Below are positions 1-6,124 of a stretch of DNA of 17,629 nucleotides, piece by piece. How positions within the stretch are numbered: position 1 is the first letter of the stretch; each line of letters begins with the position of its first letter. The position numbers and the translations under genes were made by a program. Under the pieces are notes generated by a model. It was not told the origin of the DNA and searched no databases. It saw nothing but the letters and a program-made list of their open reading frames with translations. The DNA comes from DASTGO01 sp035719045 (GTDB taxonomy: Bacteria; Actinomycetota; Actinomycetes; Actinomycetales; Kineosporiaceae): assembly GCA_035719045.1 (NCBI GenBank), contig DASTGO010000231.1, positions 1-17,629 on the forward strand. The letters are read 5' to 3'.

Positions 1-31
1 ATATGCCACCGTGCCCGCTCCGGACGGGCGT

Positions 32-75
32 GATCGTCCACGCGGACGACGCGTTGCCGCCTCGCGTGGACGATC
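32..75. other. Perfect 13-bp inverted repeat (stem-loop or operator)
   Basis: GATCGTCCACGCG at 32-44 is exactly mirrored by CGCGTGGACGATC at 63-75, leaving an 18-nt loop. A smaller alternative hairpin (CGTCC/GGACG, 35-48) overlaps the left arm. There is no T-tract on either side, so it is not a textbook Rho-independent terminator. It could end transcription arriving from parA (whose stop is about 180 bp away) or from a gene left of the window, or it could be a protein-binding site. Confidence 0.55.
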
Positions 76-88
76 CGAACCGCCGGAC

Positions 89-128
89 GGTCCCCGGGCA
101 CGGACGCTGGTCCCCGGGCACGGAGGCT
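89..128. repeat. 20-bp tandem duplication
   Basis: Two adjacent 20-bp copies beginning GGTCCCCGGGCACGGA (89-108 and 109-128) differ at a single base (C versus G near the 3' end). They lie in the gene-poor stretch downstream of the parA-like gene. No gene could be supported between 1 and 254 on either strand; open frames there are continuations of frames opposite parA. Confidence 0.8.
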
Positions 129-217
129 GGAGAGTCTCGGCCGGGGAGACGGCCCCAGCGGCAAGGCGGACGCCCGTCAGGCCCCGGAGACCGGACGCCC
201 CGGGCGCGGCCGGATCC

Positions 218-260
218 GGATCAGGCCCGTGCCCGGATCAGGCCCGTGCCCGGATCAGGC
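218..260. repeat. 17-bp tandem repeat straddling the parA stop codon
   Basis: The unit GGATCAGGCCCGTGCCC occurs perfectly at 218-234 and 235-251, with a further 9 bp of the unit at 252-260. The minus-strand TGA stop of the parA-like gene (255-257) lies in the third, partial copy. The TCA that reads as TGA on the minus strand is therefore present in all three copies, although only one is in use. Confidence 0.8.
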
Positions 261-1064
261 CTGGCGTTCGGCGTACCTGCGGACCGGACGGCGGCCGGGG
301 CGGATCCGCCAGGCCCGCAACAGCCCCATCGCGACATCCCGGTACGCCCGGGCCCCGACGGACCGGCGCGCGGTCGACAGCACCGACAGACCCAACCCCG
401 GCGCCTCGGCGAACCGGACCGAGCGCGGGATCGGCGGCTGCAGGACGGGGACCCCGTAGCGCTGCTCGACGTCGGCCAGCACCGCCCGGGCGTGCGCCGT
501 CCGGGCGTCGAACATCGTCGGCAGGATGCCCCGCACCCGCAGCCGGGGATTGAGGATGCGCCGCACGTCGGAGATCGTGTCCAGCAGTTGCCCGACCCCG
601 CGGTGGCTGAGCATCTCGCACTGCAGCGGAATGATCACCTCGTCCGCGGCGGCCAGCGCGTTCAGGGTGAGGATCCCCAGCGACGGCGAGCAGTCCAGCA
701 GCACGACGTCGTAGTCGCCGAGCACCGGCCCGAGGCCTTCGGCCAGGGCGAACTCCCGGTCCGGACGGGGCATCAACTCCGCCTCCGCACCGGCCAGGTC
801 GATCGTGGCGGGCAACACGTCGAGCCCGTCGCCCGCCGGGAGCACGGCGTCAGCGGCCTCAGCCAGGCCCAGGATCACCTCATGGACGCCCGGCCGGAGC
901 TCCTCCGGATCCAGGCCGAGGGAGAACGTCAGGCACGACTGGGCATCCAGGTCGACCAGGAGGACGCGCAGCCCCTGCTCGGCGAATGCCGTGCCGAGCG
1001 ACACCACGGTCGTCGTCTTGGCGACCCCGCCCTTCTGGTTGGCCACGGCCAGGGTCCGGGTCAC
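255..1064 (-). CDS. ParA/Soj-family P-loop ATPase, orphan
   Basis: A 269-residue ParA/MinD-type ATPase of the kind that uses ATP-dependent dimerisation to position DNA or protein cargo. The deviant Walker A motif KGGVAKTTT is at residues 11-19, with both the signature lysine (K11) and the P-loop lysine (K16). Walker A' is VLLVDLDAQ (34-42) and Walker B VVLLDCSPS (120-128). Length fits short chromosomal Soj proteins without an N-terminal DNA-binding domain. The GTG at 1064 is chosen because the family's N-terminus follows at once and a CACAAT -10-like box lies 6 nt upstream; an in-frame extension to 1688 would run antisense to the next gene. No parB, parS cluster or replication gene is nearby, so a role in chromosome segregation cannot be inferred. 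It is divergent from the MpaB-type gene across a 61-bp gap. Confidence 0.93.
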   Translation of the reverse strand: MTRTLAVANQKGGVAKTTTVVSLGTAFAEQGLRVLLVDLDAQSCLTFSLGLDPEELRPGVHEVILGLAEAADAVLPAGDGLDVLPATIDLAGAEAELMPRPDREFALAEGLGPVLGDYDVVLLDCSPSLGILTLNALAAADEVIIPLQCEMLSHRGVGQLLDTISDVRRILNPRLRVRGILPTMFDARTAHARAVLADVEQRYGVPVLQPPIPRSVRFAEAPGLGLSVLSTARRSVGARAYRDVAMGLLRAWRIRPGRRPVRRYAERQA

Positions 1065-1070
1065 CCGCCC

Positions 1071-1076
1071 ATTGTG
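1071..1076 (-). promoter_or_regulatory. Candidate -10 element, leaderless parA-like transcript
   Basis: On the minus strand CACAAT is followed by six bases (GGGCGG) and then the GTG start. It matches the xANNNT core of actinobacterial -10 boxes and would put transcription start at or next to the start codon. No Shine-Dalgarno sequence is present. I see no good -35. Confidence 0.4.
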
Positions 1077-1083
1077 ACCAGTG

Positions 1084-1112
1084 TTCGAACTGCGATCACG
1101 AGCCGGTACCGT
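1084..1112 (+). promoter_or_regulatory. Candidate promoter for the MpaB-type gene
   Basis: TTCGAA (1084-1089) is followed by a 17-bp spacer and TACCGT (1107-1112), a TANNNT match, placed 13 nt before the ATG at 1126. The -35 match is mediocre. The -35 lies inside the 8-bp palindrome GTTCGAAC (1083-1090), next to the divergent parA promoter. An ATCACGA...TCGTGAT inverted repeat (1094-1100 and 1121-1127) flanks the -10, so one regulator could act on both genes. Confidence 0.35.
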
Positions 1113-1125
1113 CACGCTGATCGTG

Positions 1126-2292
1126 ATGAGGGACACCGACGAGCACCATGAGGGCGATGCCGTCCCCCCGGACGAGCACGACCGGGGCCACTGCCCGCTC
1201 ACCGGGTTACGTTCGGTCGGCGCGCCCCGGCCGCGGGATGCCTCCGGTCCAGGCGTGCCGAATCCCGGCGTGCCGAATCCCGGCGTGGCGGGTCCCGGCG
1301 TACCGAATCCCGGCGTACCGAATCCCGGCGGGGCCGGTCGGGGCGGCAGACGCTCGGGCAGGCCGGGTTCGGCCCTTCCCGGCGCCTCCCGGATCTCCCC
1401 CCAGGCCCGCACCCCTCGTGAGGCGAGCGCACCCCCCGCACCCCGGGCCTTGTCCGGCACCCGGACCTTCCCCCAGGCCCGCCCACGCCCCGACCGAGGC
1501 CTGTTCGATCCCGCGTCGATCACCTGGCAGGTGCACAGCGACCCGCTGATGGGGATCGCCGGGCTGCGCGCCCTGCTCCTGCAGGCCCTGCACCCGCTGA
1601 CGATGGCCGCCGTGAGCGCCCACCACGACGCGCCGTGGGATCCCTGGCAGCGGCTGGTCCGGACCACCGAGTACGTCGGGGTGACCACCTACGGGACGGC
1701 CGCCCAGGCGATGCTGGCCGGGTCCCGGCTGCGCGCGGTGCATGCCCGGATCTACGGGACCACCCGCTCCGGGCGCCCGTTCGCCGCGGAGGATCCCGGA
1801 CTGCTGGCCTGGGTGCACGCCTGCCTGGTGGCCTCCTTCCTGGAGATCGTCACCCGGGGCGGACTGTCCCTGCCCGGCCGCGCGCAGGACGGCTACATCG
1901 CCGAACAGGTCCGCACCGCCGCCCTGGTGGGCCTGGAGCCCGGCGAGGTACCGCGGGACCGCGCCGAACTGGTCGCCTACGTCCGGCAGGTGCGCCCTTC
2001 CCTGGCGGTCACCCGGACCGCGCGGGACGCCGCCTGGTCCGTGGTGTCCGGCCGGGAACCGCGACGTGCCGCCGGCGCCCCGGTACCCGATCGCCCGGCC
2101 TGGGCGGACGTCGCGGGGCTGGCCTTCGCGACCCTGCCGCCGTGGGCCCGTCGGCTCTACGCCCTGCCGGAACTGCCCGGTGCCGCCGGCCTGGGCGACG
2201 CGGCCGCGACGGTGGCGCTGCGGGAACTGCGGACCTGGTTGCAGGCCGCACGGGAATCCCGCGCACCGGACCGTCCGCCACCCGCCCCCTGA
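1126..2292 (+). CDS. Oxygenase MpaB family protein (DUF2236)
   Basis: Predicted 388 residues. From about residue 125 it follows the DUF2236 pattern: FDPASITWQVHSDP, then an LRALLLQALHP segment with histidine H156, then the DPWQRLVRTTEYV region (172-184) and a conserved helical core. Named relatives are fungal MpaB and bacterial rubber oxygenase Lcp, a haem enzyme cleaving polyisoprene; the substrate here is unknown. The odd part is the first 125 residues: low complexity, rich in P, G, R and A, containing five GVPNP-type pentapeptides (residues 43-67) encoded by a 15-bp DNA tandem repeat. I chose ATG 1126, but GTG 1123 is adjacent. No later ATG exists before residue 142, so either the tail is translated or a GTG/TTG inside it is used. 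There is no clear RBS. It is followed by a 236-bp gap. Confidence 0.85.
   Translation: MRDTDEHHEGDAVPPDEHDRGHCPLTGLRSVGAPRPRDASGPGVPNPGVPNPGVAGPGVPNPGVPNPGGAGRGGRRSGRPGSALPGASRISPQARTPREASAPPAPRALSGTRTFPQARPRPDRGLFDPASITWQVHSDPLMGIAGLRALLLQALHPLTMAAVSAHHDAPWDPWQRLVRTTEYVGVTTYGTAAQAMLAGSRLRAVHARIYGTTRSGRPFAAEDPGLLAWVHACLVASFLEIVTRGGLSLPGRAQDGYIAEQVRTAALVGLEPGEVPRDRAELVAYVRQVRPSLAVTRTARDAAWSVVSGREPRRAAGAPVPDRPAWADVAGLAFATLPPWARRLYALPELPGAAGLGDAAATVALRELRTWLQAARESRAPDRPPPAP
1252..1326 (+). repeat. Five-unit 15-bp tandem repeat encoding GVPNP
   Basis: Units of GGCGTGCCGAATCCC start at 1252, 1267, 1282, 1297 and 1312. The first two are identical, the last two are identical to each other and differ from the first pair at one base, and the middle one is diverged and codes for GVAGP. 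The period is a multiple of three, so copy number could vary without shifting the frame. The units encode an elastin-like, proline/glycine pentapeptide run in the N-terminal tail of the MpaB-type protein. Confidence 0.9.
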
Positions 2293-2305
2293 CCCCGCCT
2301 GCCGG

Positions 2306-2334
2306 GCAGCCATCGAGCAGCCATCGGGCAGCCA
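2306..2334. repeat. 11-bp tandem repeat just after the MpaB-type stop codon
   Basis: GCAGCCATCGA (2306-2316), GCAGCCATCGG (2317-2327) and the partial copy GCAGCCA (2328-2334) follow the stop codon by 13 bp. It is one of several short tandem duplications at gene ends in this window. Confidence 0.75.
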
Positions 2335-2378
2335 GGGCGGGCGTACCTCCGGTCAGACACGCTCAACTGCCGTATATG

Positions 2379-2426
2379 CCGGTTTTATCACCCGAAATCT
2401 GCCGGTCATGGTGAAATGACCGGTAG
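2379..2426. promoter_or_regulatory. AT-richer inverted-repeat region upstream of the lipoprotein gene
   Basis: CCGGTCAT (2402-2409) and ATGACCGG (2416-2423) form a perfect 8-bp inverted repeat with a 6-nt loop, extendable to 11 pairs (2399-2426) with one G-T pair. The right half as GGTGAAATGACCGG also pairs imperfectly, 11 of 14, with CCGGTTTTATCACC at 2379-2392. There are thus three related half-sites in 48 bp, in the most A/T-rich patch nearby (TATATG at 2373). It could be an operator for the lipoprotein gene or a terminator for the preceding gene; no T-tract follows. Confidence 0.45.
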
Positions 2427-2433
2427 CGACGTC

Positions 2434-2532
2434 ATGTCTGATCTCATCGCCCAACTCGCGGTCGCCAGGCCTGCCGTCCGTGATCCCCTCTCCGCGGAGT
2501 CCACCCCGCCCACAGTCCGGAGGCGTCCATGA
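2434..2532 (+). CDS. Possible 32-codon leader ORF overlapping the lipoprotein start
   Basis: An ATG at 2434 opens a 32-codon frame starting MSDLIAQLAV and ending at TGA 2530-2532. That stop shares the four bases ATGA with the lipoprotein start codon at 2529. This is the usual geometry for translational coupling, and the short length suits an upstream leader ORF. Only a weak purine stretch (GGTAG) precedes its start, and the peptide resembles nothing I know. It may be chance, since the downstream gene has its own good ribosome-binding site inside this frame. Confidence 0.25.
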   Translation: MSDLIAQLAVARPAVRDPLSAESTPPTVRRRP

Positions 2533-3722
2533 GGGTCATCAGTCGGCGCGCGCCGGTAGTCACCGCAGCGGCCGCCCTGCTGGCTCTGGCCGCCTGCAGC
2601 TCGGGCGGTTCCTCACCCAGCCGCCCGGCGGGCTCCGGGGCCACCTCCGCGGGAGCGCGGTCCGGATCCGTCGGCGGCGGGACGGGCTCCCCGGCGCCGG
2701 GCTCCGGGTCGTCGGTCTCCGGCCGACCCCGGGTGTTCGCCTACTACTACCTGTGGTGGAGCCGGGCGCACTGGCAGGACTCACTGGGCTCGCAGTACCC
2801 CTACGCAGCCTCGCCGCTGCCGCTGCCGGCGCGGCTGGACCAGGACGGCTGCAACCCCGCCCAGCTCTACCCCGGGGTCACCGTGACCGATGTGCCGAAC
2901 CGGCTCTACGGGCAGGACGACCCCGGGGTGATCGAACAGGACGTCCGGGCGGCAGCGGGCGCAGGCCTGGCCGGGTTCGCGGTGAACTGGATCGGGACCG
3001 GAGCGCAGGCGCAGACGCTCGACGACAACCAGTACACCCCGCGGCTGCAGGCGATGGTGGACGCCGTTCACGCGGTGAACCGCAGCGGGACCCCGTTCTC
3101 GCTCTGGCTGAGCTACAAGGCGTCGGCCAAGGTGCTCCCGGTGGACCAGATCATCAACGACCTCACCTGGTTCCAGCACACCTACGGCTCCGACCCGGCG
3201 TTCGACCGCACCCAGTCGCCGCGGATCACCGTGATCTGGAACGGCAGCCGCAAGTACCCGGTGTCCGCGCTGCAGGCAGTGAGCTCAGCGCTGCGCGGCA
3301 AGCTGCGGATCATCGGCGACGAGACGCAGTGGTCGGCGGACCGGGCACCGTACCTGGACGGGGACGCCTACTACTGGTCCTCGCAGAACCCGTACCGCAA
3401 CCCGCGGTCCTTCCAGCAACTGGCAGACCTGGCCCGCAGCGTCCGGGCGAGCACCGGCAACCCGGACGGCAGCGCCAAGACCTTCGTCGCACCGCTGATC
3501 CCCGGCTACAACAAGCAGCTCATCGGGGGCTCGGGCTGTGTGCCCCGCCGGAACGGGCAGACCCTGCGCACGGTGTTCGACGGCAACCTGGCCGCCACCC
3601 ATCCCGATGCCTGGGCACTGATCAGCTGGAACGAGATCACCGAGGGCACCTACGTCACGCCCATGCAGCGGTTCGGGACTCAGGACCTCGACATGCTGCG
3701 GTCGATCGTCAGCGGCCGGTGA
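2529..3722 (+). CDS. Secreted lipoprotein with GH99/GH71-like glycoside hydrolase domain
   Basis: A 397-residue predicted lipoprotein. The N-terminus has R2/R6/R7, a hydrophobic stretch and the lipobox LALAAC with C23 as the lipidated cysteine, then a Ser/Gly-rich tether (24-66). The catalytic-type domain starts with VFAYYYLWW (69-77), followed by the GFAVNW strand (149-154) and ends with SWNEITEG (366-373). In GH99 endo-mannanases/mannosidases two glutamates three residues apart in a W-N-E-x-x-E-G motif are catalytic; E369 and E372 match that spacing. A role in trimming an extracellular or cell-wall polysaccharide is an inference, and GH71-like alpha-glucanase activity is the alternative. 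GGAGG at 2519-2523, 5 nt before the ATG, supports the start. It converges with the nuclease gene, stop codons 7 bp apart. Confidence 0.82.
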   Translation: MRVISRRAPVVTAAAALLALAACSSGGSSPSRPAGSGATSAGARSGSVGGGTGSPAPGSGSSVSGRPRVFAYYYLWWSRAHWQDSLGSQYPYAASPLPLPARLDQDGCNPAQLYPGVTVTDVPNRLYGQDDPGVIEQDVRAAAGAGLAGFAVNWIGTGAQAQTLDDNQYTPRLQAMVDAVHAVNRSGTPFSLWLSYKASAKVLPVDQIINDLTWFQHTYGSDPAFDRTQSPRITVIWNGSRKYPVSALQAVSSALRGKLRIIGDETQWSADRAPYLDGDAYYWSSQNPYRNPRSFQQLADLARSVRASTGNPDGSAKTFVAPLIPGYNKQLIGGSGCVPRRNGQTLRTVFDGNLAATHPDAWALISWNEITEGTYVTPMQRFGTQDLDMLRSIVSGR

Positions 3723-3729
3723 CCGGGAC

Positions 3730-4554
3730 TCACTCCGGCTCGACTGCGGCCCAGGGTTCCAGCTGCGGGGCCGCGGCCTCCCCGTCCGGGCAGTGCCGGC
3801 GCCAGTCGCACCAGGAGCACAGCGCCGACGGCCGGGACGGGAACCGCTCGTCCCCGCGGTCCCCCGCAGCGTAGGCGGCATCCGCCCGGGAGGCGTCCGC
3901 GGCAATGGACTCCGCCTCGGACACCTTGCGCCGCAAGGATTCCGGCGTGTGCTCGGCGGCGGCGACGGTCCGGCTCGGCAGATGGTGCAGCTCGACCCGG
4001 AAGCAGTCCCGGCGCAGGGTCCGGGCCGCGGCCACCGCGTAGACGGCCAGCGCCAGGCTACTGCGCGCATCGTCCGCACCGGGTTCGCGCCGGCCGGTCT
4101 TGTAGTCCACCACGACCAGGCCGTCGCGCCGCCGGTCGATCCGGTCCACCCGGCCGGACAGCACCAGCGTCGAGGTCGGGGTGGAGACGGTCCGCTCGAC
4201 GCCGACCGGCTCGGCTGCCGGGTCCACCCCGGACAGGTAGTCCTCGACCCAGACCGCCGCCCGCTCCCGGGCCGTCCGGGACTGTGCGGCGTCCCGGAAC
4301 CCCTGCTCCCGGAAGCGGTCCGGGTCCCAGTCGGCCCGCAGGCGGGCCCCGGCCAGGGCGGGTACCCGCCGGGGGAACGGCTGCGCCCACCACCACGCCA
4401 GCACCACATGGGCGGCTGCTCCGAGGGTGGTGTGTCCCCAGGGCGGACCCTTCGGCGGGGCGGGCCGGTCCAGGTAGGTGAACCGGTACCGGCGCGGGCA
4501 GTCCAGCCAGGTGGTCAGCCGGGTCGGGGTGCACGGGTACAGCCGGCGCGGCAT
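3730..4554 (-). CDS. Stand-alone RecB-family PD-(D/E)XK nuclease with Fe-S-type cysteines
   Basis: Predicted 274 residues. RecB/Cas4/AddB-type nuclease core: H49 in LGAAAHVVL, the GRVDRID strand (134-140, D137), and VVDYKTG (148-154) providing D150 and K152 of the PD-(D/E)XK site. Four cysteines are placed as in iron-sulphur nucleases of this superfamily: C19 in the WLDCP segment, then C246, C249 and C255 in CSWC-x5-C. A DNA exonuclease or repair role is inferred; no helicase partner is in view, and it is shorter than AddB or RecB. The ATG at 4554 is preceded by AGGAG 9 nt away. The frame stays open upstream to 5301, but that extension lies over MarC. It is 47 bp downstream of MarC, probably the last gene of the PHP-MarC-nuclease unit. 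Confidence 0.88.
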   Translation of the reverse strand: MPRRLYPCTPTRLTTWLDCPRRYRFTYLDRPAPPKGPPWGHTTLGAAAHVVLAWWWAQPFPRRVPALAGARLRADWDPDRFREQGFRDAAQSRTARERAAVWVEDYLSGVDPAAEPVGVERTVSTPTSTLVLSGRVDRIDRRRDGLVVVDYKTGRREPGADDARSSLALAVYAVAAARTLRRDCFRVELHHLPSRTVAAAEHTPESLRRKVSEAESIAADASRADAAYAAGDRGDERFPSRPSALCSWCDWRRHCPDGEAAAPQLEPWAAVEPE

Positions 4555-4601
4555 ACCCGCCAGCTCCTGCTGCCCGTCCACCGCCCCGGGCCCGCCCACG
4601 G

Positions 4602-5213
4602 TCACGCCGCTCCCGTCACGAAGGCCCGTACCGCATCGGCCACCAGCTGCACGGCGATCGCCGACAGCAGCAGACCGGCGATCCGCCCGACCAGGGTGAC
4701 CCCGCTGTCGCGCAGCAGCCGGTGCAGCAGACCGGCGAACCGCATGGTCAGGTAGAGCACCACGTGCACGCCGAAGATGCCCAGCGCGACGGTGGCCTTC
4801 TGCCCGAGGGTGTGGGCCCGGGAGACGAACAGCATGGTCGCCACGATCGCGCCCGGACCGGCCAGCAGCGGGGTCCCGAGCGGCACGAAGGCGATGTTGA
4901 CCCCCTCGGTCTTCTGCGGACCCTCGTCCCGGCCGGTCAGCAGGTCCAGGGCGATCAGCAGCAGGAGCAGGCCACCGGCGCACTGCAGGGCGGGCAGGCT
5001 GACGTTGAGGTACGCCAGGATCCCCTGCCCGAACACCGCGAAGACCACGATGACCAGCAGCGCCACCCCGACCGCCTGCCGGGCCGCGCGGACCCGGGCC
5101 CGCGCGGACAGGGTCCCGGTGAGCGCGAGGAAGACCGGCAGGGTCCCGGGCGGGTCCATGATGACGAACAGGGTGACGAAGGCCTCGACCCCCAGCCGGG
5201 CGTCGGCGATCAC
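4602..5213 (-). CDS. MarC family integral membrane protein
   Basis: A 203-residue membrane protein. It has MarC landmarks: VTLFVIMDPPGTLPVFLALT (13-32), a hydrophobic pair at about 48-62 and 77-92, the TPLLAGPGAI loop (114-123), and further helices at about 141-160 and 171-193, about six membrane spans in all. MarC was once linked to multiple antibiotic resistance in E. coli, but that was not upheld; its substrate is unknown. Length matches the family. The GTG start at 5213 overlaps the PHP gene stop by four bases (GTGA), which implies translational coupling with the PHP protein. Confidence 0.92.
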   Translation of the reverse strand: MIADARLGVEAFVTLFVIMDPPGTLPVFLALTGTLSARARVRAARQAVGVALLVIVVFAVFGQGILAYLNVSLPALQCAGGLLLLLIALDLLTGRDEGPQKTEGVNIAFVPLGTPLLAGPGAIVATMLFVSRAHTLGQKATVALGIFGVHVVLYLTMRFAGLLHRLLRDSGVTLVGRIAGLLLSAIAVQLVADAVRAFVTGAA

Positions 5214-6046
5214 CGGTCCAACCCGTGACCGGCCGCGAGGATGGCCTCGAGCACCTGCGGCTGGGTCGTGCAGCTGCCGAGCCGGTGGGACCGGACCGCA
5301 CCGTGGTAGTCGCTGCTGCCGGTGGTCAGCAGGCCCAGGTCGGCGGCCAGGCTCCGGACGGCGGCCCGCTCCTGCGGGTCGTGGTCGGGGTGGTCGGCCT
5401 CCAGCCCGGCGAGCCCGGCTGCGGCCAGTTCGGCGATGTCCTCGTCGGTGACCACCCGGCCCCGCCGGCCCGCACGGGGATGGGCCATCACCGGGACTCC
5501 CCCGGCGGCCACCACCAGCCGGACCGCGTCCACGGCGCTGGGAGCGTAGTGCGGCTCGTAGTACGGCGAGTTGCGGTGCAGCGTGGTCTCGAAGGCCTCG
5601 TCCCGGTCGGTCACCAGTCCCTGCGCGATCATCGCGTCGGCGATGTGCGGGCGGCCCACGGTGGCCCCCGCCGGGACGTGCTCCAGGACGTCCTCCCAGG
5701 TCAGCGGGTAGTCCACGGAGATCTTGTGGACCATCCGGCGGGCCCGGTCCACCCGGTCGTGCCGGGTCGCGGTGAGCTCGGCGTGCAGTGCGGCGTCGGC
5801 CGGGTCGTGCCGGTAGGACAGCAGGTGCACGCTGATCCCGCGCATCCGGCAGGAGATCTCCAGGCCGGGCACCAGCTGGATCCGGGCGTGTTCGGCGGCG
5901 GCGAGGGCTTCCTCCCAGCCGGCGGTGGAGTCGTGGTCGGTGAGGGCGACGACGTCCAGTCCCGCGGCGACGGCAGCGGCCACCAGTTCGGCCGGGGTGT
6001 CGACGCCATCGGAGGCCGTGGAGTGCGCGTGCAGGTCGATGAGCAC
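5210..6046 (-). CDS. PHP-domain metallophosphoesterase (YciV/RNase AM-like)
   Basis: A 278-residue PHP protein with the full metal-site set: H6/H8 (DLHAHST), D13, TDHD (36-39), E63 in GLEIS, H74, GRPH (131-134), AHP (188-190, H189) and DYH (246-248). That pattern and length fit the YciV group, whose characterised members remove nucleotides from RNA 5' ends or hydrolyse nucleoside 3',5'-bisphosphates; which activity applies here cannot be read from sequence. It is not the polymerase-associated PHP type. The GTG start gives LIDLHAHS at the very N-terminus, as usual for the family, and a perfect TANNNT box (TAGGCT) lies 7 nt upstream. It is first gene of the PHP-MarC-nuclease unit, overlapping MarC by 4 bp. 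Confidence 0.92.
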   Translation of the reverse strand: MLIDLHAHSTASDGVDTPAELVAAAVAAGLDVVALTDHDSTAGWEEALAAAEHARIQLVPGLEISCRMRGISVHLLSYRHDPADAALHAELTATRHDRVDRARRMVHKISVDYPLTWEDVLEHVPAGATVGRPHIADAMIAQGLVTDRDEAFETTLHRNSPYYEPHYAPSAVDAVRLVVAAGGVPVMAHPRAGRRGRVVTDEDIAELAAAGLAGLEADHPDHDPQERAAVRSLAADLGLLTTGSSDYHGAVRSHRLGSCTTQPQVLEAILAAGHGLDR

Positions 6047-6053
6047 GACGGCC

Positions 6054-6059
6054 AGCCTA
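6054..6059 (-). promoter_or_regulatory. Candidate -10 element, leaderless PHP transcript
   Basis: TAGGCT on the minus strand fits TANNNT exactly and sits 7 nt before the GTG of the PHP gene, with no ribosome-binding site between. A recognisable -35 is absent. Confidence 0.45.
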
Positions 6060-6124
6060 GGCGGGGGGACCGACGGGACCCGTCCCGACCGGCCGCAGTC
6101 CGGTGCCGCCGGCGGCGGCCACGG

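Noticed and set aside
255..1064. Plasmid or integrative-element partition locus
   Set aside because: No ParB, replication, integrase or conjugation gene is present and the surrounding genes are chromosomal housekeeping types.
1083..1090. GTTCGAAC as a LexA/SOS box
   Set aside because: The actinobacterial SOS box has two half-sites separated by four bases; here the halves are fused with no spacer.
3..1151. Long plus-strand open frame opposite parA
   Set aside because: It is antisense to a gene with clear ParA motifs, has low-complexity R/G/P/Q-rich composition and no recognisable domain; GC bias removes stop codons on this strand.
1252..1326. CRISPR-like array
   Set aside because: Units are 15 bp and directly adjacent with no spacers; they are an in-frame coding tandem repeat.
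255..1688. N-terminal extension of the ParA frame up to 1688
   Set aside because: The extra 208 residues are antisense to the MpaB-type gene and merely read its 15-bp repeat backwards; ParA proteins begin at the GTG at 1064.
3730..5301. Single 523-residue minus-strand protein covering the nuclease and the region above it
   Set aside because: Its N-terminal half lies over MarC in another frame and has no domain; the nuclease starts at 4554 with a ribosome-binding site.
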